DNA from: Methylobacillus sp.
GTDB taxonomy: Bacteria > Pseudomonadota > Gammaproteobacteria > Burkholderiales > Burkholderiaceae_C
Direction of reading: 5' to 3'
Assembly (NCBI GenBank): GCA_018607835.1
Contig: JABBAS010000004.1
Coordinates: forward strand, 16,744 to 60,255
DNA: 43,512 nucleotides
Position numbers and translations under genes: made by a program. Positions 39,211 to 43,512 of the stretch are shown piece after piece. Each line of letters starts with the position of its first letter. Position 1 is the stretch's first letter. The notes beneath the pieces are model-generated. The model was not told the origin of the DNA and made no database searches. It saw nothing but the letters and a program-made list of their open reading frames with translations.

Positions 39211-40389
39211 TCACTTATTTTTGCGACCAGCCAAGAGCTGTGCGTGTATGGGCAAACTGTTGGGTACGCGGGCCACGTCTTCGAACCCAGCCTCTGTCAT
39301 CAGCCGCATCAACTCCTCGGGTGTACGCAGACGCCCAGCGCCCATGGCAAGCAGATAAAAGTGAAAGTAGGCATCGGTTTGTGCAGCGCCAGCGTGCGTG
39401 GCGGACTGGGTTTGTGCCATGGGCTCCGCGAGTAGCAAGGTGCCGCCGATTTCCAAAGCCGCGTGGATTTTTACGAGTAGTTTTTTAACGACGTCATCGG
39501 GGTGATCGTGTGCAACCCGCAACAACGTGACCACGTCAGCACCTTTAGGTAGGGGGTCATGTAAAAAGCTGCCGGGGTGCAACTGCATGCGCTCGCTCAG
39601 TCCCATTGACTGAATATGCGCGTCCGCAAGTTGTAAGACGGGTGGCAAGTCAAAGAGCTTTAATTGCAAGTGCGGTGCATGCATCGCCAGCTCACTTGCG
39701 AAGCGCGCTTTGCCTGCACCAACGTCCAGCACGCACCTGTGCGCGCTAAAGTCGTAGGCGGACAAAATCTCTTGAACAACGAAGCCCTGTGATGCGGCCA
39801 TGAGGTCGGAGTACCGACTGAACTTTTCTTGATCTGCGCGCTCAGCGGCTTGCACATCGTGGGCATAAGGCCAGTAGTCAGCCATACTGCCATTCCACGC
39901 GTTCTTGAGGAAGCCGAGCGGGTCTTGCATGTCGCGATACAGCAAGTCGTTGTGCTCAACCATGGCGGCAACTCCGGTGTGCAAGGCCAAGGGAACGCCC
40001 AAGGGGCCAAGGCCAAAGCGGCCATTGCTTCTGCACTCCAATAGCTCCAATGACACCGCCGACAACAACAAGCGCTGCAGCGCAGGCTCGGGTAGGTCAA
40101 CGCGCTGGGCAATTTGCTGGAGATCCGCTGGCGCTTGATGCAACATGCGGAACAAATCTAGCCGTACACAACCAAGTAAGACTTGGCTGTAGACAAAGCC
40201 GGACATTAAGTCGAATATTTTTTGCGTCCGCCGCGTGGTGATCCAGCGGGTGAGTGGTGTTAGCAAGGACCACTTATACATTTTTGGGCTGGTATATAAC
40301 CGCTCCAACCACTGCAGAAACCGGTCATGCCACGGCGTGACGTCGCGCATGGTTTGCGAAAAAGTCGAGACATCTATCGGCTGTGTCAT
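39211..40389 (-). CDS. crtF: Hydroxyneurosporene O-methyltransferase CrtF
   Basis: CrtF methylates the C-1 hydroxyl group of demethylspheroidene/hydroxyneurosporene with S-adenosylmethionine. The 392-residue protein has an N-terminal winged-helix dimerisation part (about residues 60-140, MLHQAPADLQQIAQRVDLPEPALQRLL) and a SAM-binding domain with CVLDVGAGKARFASELA. A motif near VVTLLRVAHDHPDD and EIGGTLLLAEPMA follows, as in the O-methyltransferase 2 family. Its ATG overlaps the crtE stop (ATGA). The 70-bp gap to bchC holds the PpsR-controlled promoter. Confidence 0.94.
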   Translation of the reverse strand: MTQPIDVSTFSQTMRDVTPWHDRFLQWLERLYTSPKMYKWSLLTPLTRWITTRRTQKIFDLMSGFVYSQVLLGCVRLDLFRMLHQAPADLQQIAQRVDLPEPALQRLLLSAVSLELLECRSNGRFGLGPLGVPLALHTGVAAMVEHNDLLYRDMQDPLGFLKNAWNGSMADYWPYAHDVQAAERADQEKFSRYSDLMAASQGFVVQEILSAYDFSAHRCVLDVGAGKARFASELAMHAPHLQLKLFDLPPVLQLADAHIQSMGLSERMQLHPGSFLHDPLPKGADVVTLLRVAHDHPDDVVKKLLVKIHAALEIGGTLLLAEPMAQTQSATHAGAAQTDAYFHFYLLAMGAGRLRTPEELMRLMTEAGFEDVARVPNSLPIHAQLLAGRKNK

Positions 40390-41336
40390 AGGGCAGTTTT
40401 ATTGCTCGTGGCGCCTTGCAAAGTGCGGGATTTTTTGGGCTTAATCGCCTGGGATTTCGCACTGCGCTTACGAAATTGGTTGCACATTGATTTCGGCACT
40501 AAGCGCTCTGATTCGCTCAGTACCAACTGGCGGAGCATGTCTCTGCACGCGCAATCAGGAATGGACGCGCCGGCTTTCGCAATCAACGCGTCGAAGTGTT
40601 GAACCGCGCCGTCCAAACCAAGCGCCTGTGCGGAACTGGGGCGTTCATTGATCGTGTCCTGTCCTGCGGGTTTGCCCAAGCTAGCGGCGTCACCCAATAC
40701 GTCGCGTATGTCGTCGGCGACCTGATAAGCCTCGCCCAAAAACGCGCCTAACGGCGCCCATGGCGTTGGCGACGACCCGCTCGCGATGGCCCCCGCACAG
40801 GTGGCCGAGACAAATAAGGCACCCGTCTTCGAACGCTGGTATTTCGCCAGATCTGCCGTGGTTTCACACTCCCAAGCCTGCCCAGCCACGATGCCATTGG
40901 GTATGCCGACACCGGCGGTTAGGTTGCCCATGAGCGCAATCAAGCGCTCAGGATGGCGGGTGCCAGATTGGAGTAACACCTGATAGGCCATCACGATCAA
41001 GCCGTCGCCTGTGAGCAGCGCCAGTGGCTCGCTAAACGCCTTGTGCACGGTGGGCTTGCCTCGACGGAAATCGGCATTGTCGAAAGCGGGCATATCGTCA
41101 TGTACCAGTGATGCGCAGTGCATCAATTCCAGGGCGGTAGCCGCGGCGTCTGTTAGCTCGGGCACATCGTCGCCGCAAGCGGTTGCAACCGCGAGGCACA
41201 GCTGTGGCCGAATGCGTGCGCCGCCGTTGAATACGGCGTGTTGCATGGCTTTTTCGAGCCTGGGTGGCGTTCCAACGCCCGCAGCTTGTCTAAAGTTTGT
41301 TTTCAATGCTTGTTCAGCGCGGTTGAATAGACTCAT
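40386..41336 (-). CDS. crtE: Geranylgeranyl diphosphate synthase CrtE
   Basis: CrtE makes geranylgeranyl diphosphate for both carotenoids and the bacteriochlorophyll tail. The first Asp-rich motif is LVHDDMPAFDNADFRRGKPT and the second is YQVADDIRDVLGDA; GGARIRPQL near residue 35 binds diphosphate. The 316-residue chain is longer than usual because about 35 Lys/Arg/Ser-rich residues follow the normal end (CNQFRKRSAKSQAIKPKKSR). The ATG at 41336 is preceded by GGGGGA. It is transcribed from a strong PpsR-controlled promoter about 50 bp upstream, and is the first gene of the crtEF-bchCXYZ-puf superoperon. Confidence 0.95.
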   Translation of the reverse strand: MSLFNRAEQALKTNFRQAAGVGTPPRLEKAMQHAVFNGGARIRPQLCLAVATACGDDVPELTDAAATALELMHCASLVHDDMPAFDNADFRRGKPTVHKAFSEPLALLTGDGLIVMAYQVLLQSGTRHPERLIALMGNLTAGVGIPNGIVAGQAWECETTADLAKYQRSKTGALFVSATCAGAIASGSSPTPWAPLGAFLGEAYQVADDIRDVLGDAASLGKPAGQDTINERPSSAQALGLDGAVQHFDALIAKAGASIPDCACRDMLRQLVLSESERLVPKSMCNQFRKRSAKSQAIKPKKSRTLQGATSNKTAL

Positions 41337-41384
41337 AAGTCCCCCGGGGTGGCAAATCGGTGAGAGCCCAAGGAGGCCCCCTGA

Positions 41385-41428
41385 TGTAACTATATCGAGA
41401 CATTTAATTATGTCAACTTAAAGTTACA
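41385..41428. promoter_or_regulatory. Tandem PpsR/CrtJ operators in the crtE promoter
   Basis: TGT-N12-ACA motifs at 41385-41402 and 41411-41428 are 8 bp apart, the canonical spacing. The distal box contains the -35 hexamer and the proximal one the -10 hexamer of crtE. Confidence 0.93.
41389..41416 (-). promoter_or_regulatory. Predicted sigma70-type promoter of crtE
   Basis: On the minus strand TTGACA (41411-41416) and TATAGT (41389-41394) are 16 bp apart, the best promoter match seen in the window. A leader of roughly 45-50 bases separates it from the crtE ATG. Confidence 0.75.
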
Positions 41429-41478
41429 CATCGGCCATTCAATGCCCACGCATGCCTGTCACAGCGGGGCAATTTCCT

Positions 41479-41508
41479 GTGGCGGCCGGCGCGTACGCCA
41501 CGGTTTTT
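41479..41508 (+). terminator. Possible plus-strand hairpin with T-tract upstream of the HiPIP gene
   Basis: GTGGCG (41479-41484) and CGCCAC (41496-41501) form a six-bp stem with an 11-base loop, followed by GG and five T. It looks like a short rho-independent terminator in the plus direction, although no plus-strand gene precedes it. It could insulate the HiPIP gene from stray transcription out of the crtE operator region or act as a leader attenuator. No PpsR box lies between it and the HiPIP start. Confidence 0.4.
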
Positions 41509-41571
41509 CAGTAAACTGATCGTGTTAGTAATGACAACTAGCCATCTATTAAAAAATTTCTGGGAGAAAAC

Positions 41572-41892
41572 ATGAGCGCTCAAACAAAAACCACACGACG
41601 CGTCTTTATGATGCAAAACGCCTTGGCATCAGCCGCCGTCTTGTTGGCCGTCGATGCCCACGCGCAAGCCATGGTGAGCGAGTCCGACCCGCAGGCTGCC
41701 GCGCTGGGCTATGTGGCTGATACAGCCAAAGCCAACGGTAAAAAATTCCCCAACCACAAAGCATCCCAAGCGTGTAGCGGTTGTGCGCTATACCAAGGTG
41801 GTGCGGGCTCAGCGGCCGGTGGCTGTGGCATCTTCCCGGGCAAGCAGGTAGCAGCCAAGGGCTGGTGCTCTGCGTGGGCTAAGAAGGCCTGA
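41572..41892 (+). CDS. High-potential iron-sulfur protein (HiPIP), Tat-exported
   Basis: A 106-residue HiPIP precursor. The N terminus has a twin-Arg signal (TTRRVFMMQNALASAAVLL) with likely cleavage near AHAQA (residues 29-33). The mature domain of about 73 residues has Cys68 and Cys71 (CSGC), Cys85 (GGCGIF) and Cys99 (GWCSAW), the four ligands of one [4Fe-4S] cluster. HiPIPs are periplasmic electron donors to the PufC-bound reaction centre in purple bacteria such as Rubrivivax. Its location next to crtE and the presence of pufC support that role here. GGGAG precedes the ATG. Confidence 0.93.
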   Translation: MSAQTKTTRRVFMMQNALASAAVLLAVDAHAQAMVSESDPQAAALGYVADTAKANGKKFPNHKASQACSGCALYQGGAGSAAGGCGIFPGKQVAAKGWCSAWAKKA

Positions 41893-41903
41893 TCGGCGAA
41901 TCT

Positions 41904-41936
41904 GGGCGCGCCCACATGCGAGGGGGGTAGGCGCCC
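41904..41936 (+). terminator. Weak hairpin between HiPIP and acyl-CoA ligase genes
   Basis: GGGCGC (41904-41909) and GCGCCC (41931-41936) can pair around a 21-base loop, followed by TTGAATTTT. The T-tract is interrupted, so it may be a partial terminator that lowers transcription into the ligase gene. Confidence 0.35.
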
Positions 41937-41957
41937 TTGAATTTTGAAGGGCTTGTT

Positions 41958-43511
41958 ATGCATCCGTCTATCCGGAGTCAAACGATTGCAGATGTGCTGC
42001 GCCGAACAGCGACGCGCGTTCCCAACAAAACCGCGATCATTTGCGGTGAGACCCAGTGGACTTATGCGGCGCTGAGTGCCCGCGTCGACCGGTTGGCTGC
42101 GGGGCTGCTCGCAACCGGGATACGCCCGGGAGACAGCGTTGCCGTGCTGGCGCGCAATTCGCATGGCTTTGTCGCGATGCGTTTTGCTCTGGCCCGCATG
42201 GGGGCGGTGCTGGTGCCTATCAACTTCATGTTGAAGAGCCACGAGGTCGCCTATATCCTGCGCCACTCGGGTGCACGTACCTTGGTAACCGACACGGCGC
42301 TGAGTGCGACCGCGCGTGAGGCGGCGCAGATGGAGACGGGCGTGACGTCGTTTATCTGGATACCGTCGGAGGACCCGTCTGACCGTGCGGAGGGCATGAC
42401 CGACTTCGAGGCGCTGTGTGCATGCCAAGACCCCTTGCCACCTCCTGAGCACGGGAGTGGCGACTTGGCGCAAATTGTGTACACGAGTGGCACCGAGTCC
42501 AGTCCCAAGGGGGCGATGCTGACCCATGATGCCGTCCTTTGGCAGTATGCGAGTTGCGTGATTGACATCGATATCAAGGCCGATGACCTGATGCTTCATG
42601 CGCTACCGCTTTATCACTGCGCACAGCTAGATGTTTTCTTGGGCCCTGCGGTTTACGTGGGCTGCACCAATGTGATCACGGCGAAGCCAACGCCAGACAA
42701 CCTGCTCCCCATGCTGGAGCGCTTCCAGGTCACCAGCTTCTTTGCGCCACCGACGATCTGGATTGCGCTGCTGCGCTCGCCCCTTTTTGATGCGGAACGT
42801 TTGCATGCGTTGTGCAAAGGGTATTACGGCGCGTCGATCATGCCGGTAGAAGTGTTGCGCGAGCTCTCAAGTCGCCTGCCCAAGGTGGGACTGTGGAACT
42901 TGTACGGGCAAACGGAGATCGCGCCCTTGGCCACCATACTGGGCCCAGCAGATCAGTTGCGTAAGGCGGGTTCGTGTGGGCGCGCCACCATTAACGTAGA
43001 AACCCGCGTCGTGACGGACCAGATGACCGATGTCGCTGTTGGCGAGGTCGGTGAAATTGTCCATCGCTCGCCACACTTGATGAGCGGTTACTTCAAAGAT
43101 GAGGCGCGCACCAAAGCGTCGTTTCACGGCGACTGGTTTCATAGCGGTGACTTGGCGACGATGGATGATGAGGGCTATATCACGGTGGTTGACCGTAAGA
43201 AGGACATGATTAAGACGGGCGGAGAGAACGTCGCGAGTCGCGAGGTGGAGGAGGCGATCTATGCCTTATCCGCCGTCAGTGAGGTGGCGGTCATTGGCTT
43301 ACCTGATGCGAAGTGGGTAGAGGCTGTCACGGCGATCGTGGTGCTCAAAGCCGGGGAGTCGTTGTCAGTTGACCAGCTGCTAGCGCACTGTCAGGCGCAG
43401 TTGGCTGGATTCAAGGTGCCCAAACGCGTTGAGTTTGTGGACGCCTTGCCTAAAAACCCCAGCGGAAAAGTACTGAAGCGAGAGTTACGAGAGCAACGTA
43501 CGGCGCAATAG
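41958..43511 (+). CDS. AMP-forming acyl-CoA synthetase/ligase
   Basis: A 517-residue member of the ANL (AMP-binding) superfamily, forming acyl-CoA from a carboxylate, ATP and CoA. Motifs are the P-loop-like YTSGTESSPKGAMLTH, then NLYGQTEIAP, HSGDLATMDDEGYITVVDRKKDMIKTGGENV (the hinge Asp and the Tyr-Thr-Gly-Asp equivalent), and the catalytic Lys in NPSGKVLKRE. The substrate cannot be told; a medium- or long-chain fatty acid is likely from overall resemblance to FadD-like enzymes. The start is ATG 41958, eight bases after GAAGG. It ends one base before the window edge. It probably marks the exit from the photosynthesis cluster. Confidence 0.88.
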   Translation: MHPSIRSQTIADVLRRTATRVPNKTAIICGETQWTYAALSARVDRLAAGLLATGIRPGDSVAVLARNSHGFVAMRFALARMGAVLVPINFMLKSHEVAYILRHSGARTLVTDTALSATAREAAQMETGVTSFIWIPSEDPSDRAEGMTDFEALCACQDPLPPPEHGSGDLAQIVYTSGTESSPKGAMLTHDAVLWQYASCVIDIDIKADDLMLHALPLYHCAQLDVFLGPAVYVGCTNVITAKPTPDNLLPMLERFQVTSFFAPPTIWIALLRSPLFDAERLHALCKGYYGASIMPVEVLRELSSRLPKVGLWNLYGQTEIAPLATILGPADQLRKAGSCGRATINVETRVVTDQMTDVAVGEVGEIVHRSPHLMSGYFKDEARTKASFHGDWFHSGDLATMDDEGYITVVDRKKDMIKTGGENVASREVEEAIYALSAVSEVAVIGLPDAKWVEAVTAIVVLKAGESLSVDQLLAHCQAQLAGFKVPKRVEFVDALPKNPSGKVLKRELREQRTAQ

Positions 43512-43512
43512 G

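Overview
The window is a nearly complete photosynthesis gene cluster (PGC) of a purple, aerobic anoxygenic-type proteobacterium. It holds bacteriochlorophyll a genes (bchD partial, O, P, G, F, N, B, H, L, M, Z, Y, X, C and acsF), the spheroidene-type carotenoid genes (crtI, B, C, D, A, F, E), the reaction-centre and LH1 genes (pufB, A, L, M, C; puhA, B, C, E; lhaA), and their regulators (ppsR and two AerR/PpaA-type cobalamin-binding proteins). Only the O2-dependent ring-E cyclase acsF is visible; no bchE is present. CrtA, a lipoprotein tetrahaem PufC and a Tat-exported HiPIP, together with the gene order and moderately high GC, suggest a betaproteobacterium (Burkholderiales, Rubrivivax/Rhodoferax-like). 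That placement is inference; no rRNA marker is present.

Layout: (1) 1-1810, + strand: 3' end of bchD, then bchO. (2) 1803-8771, - strand: a cobalamin-binding regulator, the coupled block bchG - orf428-like PucC-family carrier - bchP, then ppsR and a second cobalamin-binding AerR/PpaA protein. (3) 8925-27278, + strand: an almost gapless run of 17 genes, bchFNBHLM-lhaA-puhABC-acsF-puhE-crtIB, a 50-residue membrane protein, a DUF2269-like membrane protein and an SDR oxidoreductase. (4) 27231-41336, - strand: transcribed right to left as crtEF-bchCXYZ-pufB-[orf74]-pufALMC, a strong terminator, then crtADC; this is the classical crt-bch-puf superoperon. (5) 41572-43511, + strand: HiPIP and an acyl-CoA ligase.

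Regulation can be read directly. TGT-N12-ACA palindromes, the CrtJ/PpsR operator, occur as tandem pairs before bchG, between aerR and bchF, before bchC and before crtE, and singly before ppsR. The bchC and crtE pairs have the textbook 8-bp gap, and several boxes overlap a TTGACA -35 element.

The most unusual item is a 74-codon gene between pufB and pufA. It has its own Shine-Dalgarno sequence. Its single membrane helix lines up with the LH1 beta chain encoded just upstream, including W+6, R+7 and W+9, but the bacteriochlorophyll-ligating His is Gln and the -18 His is Trp, and it has a C-terminal extension. The LH1 alpha chain next to it also lacks the usual Trp at +11 from its His. I do not recognise this subunit as a known PufX, PufQ or PufY protein. 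It may be a non-canonical LH1 ring component.
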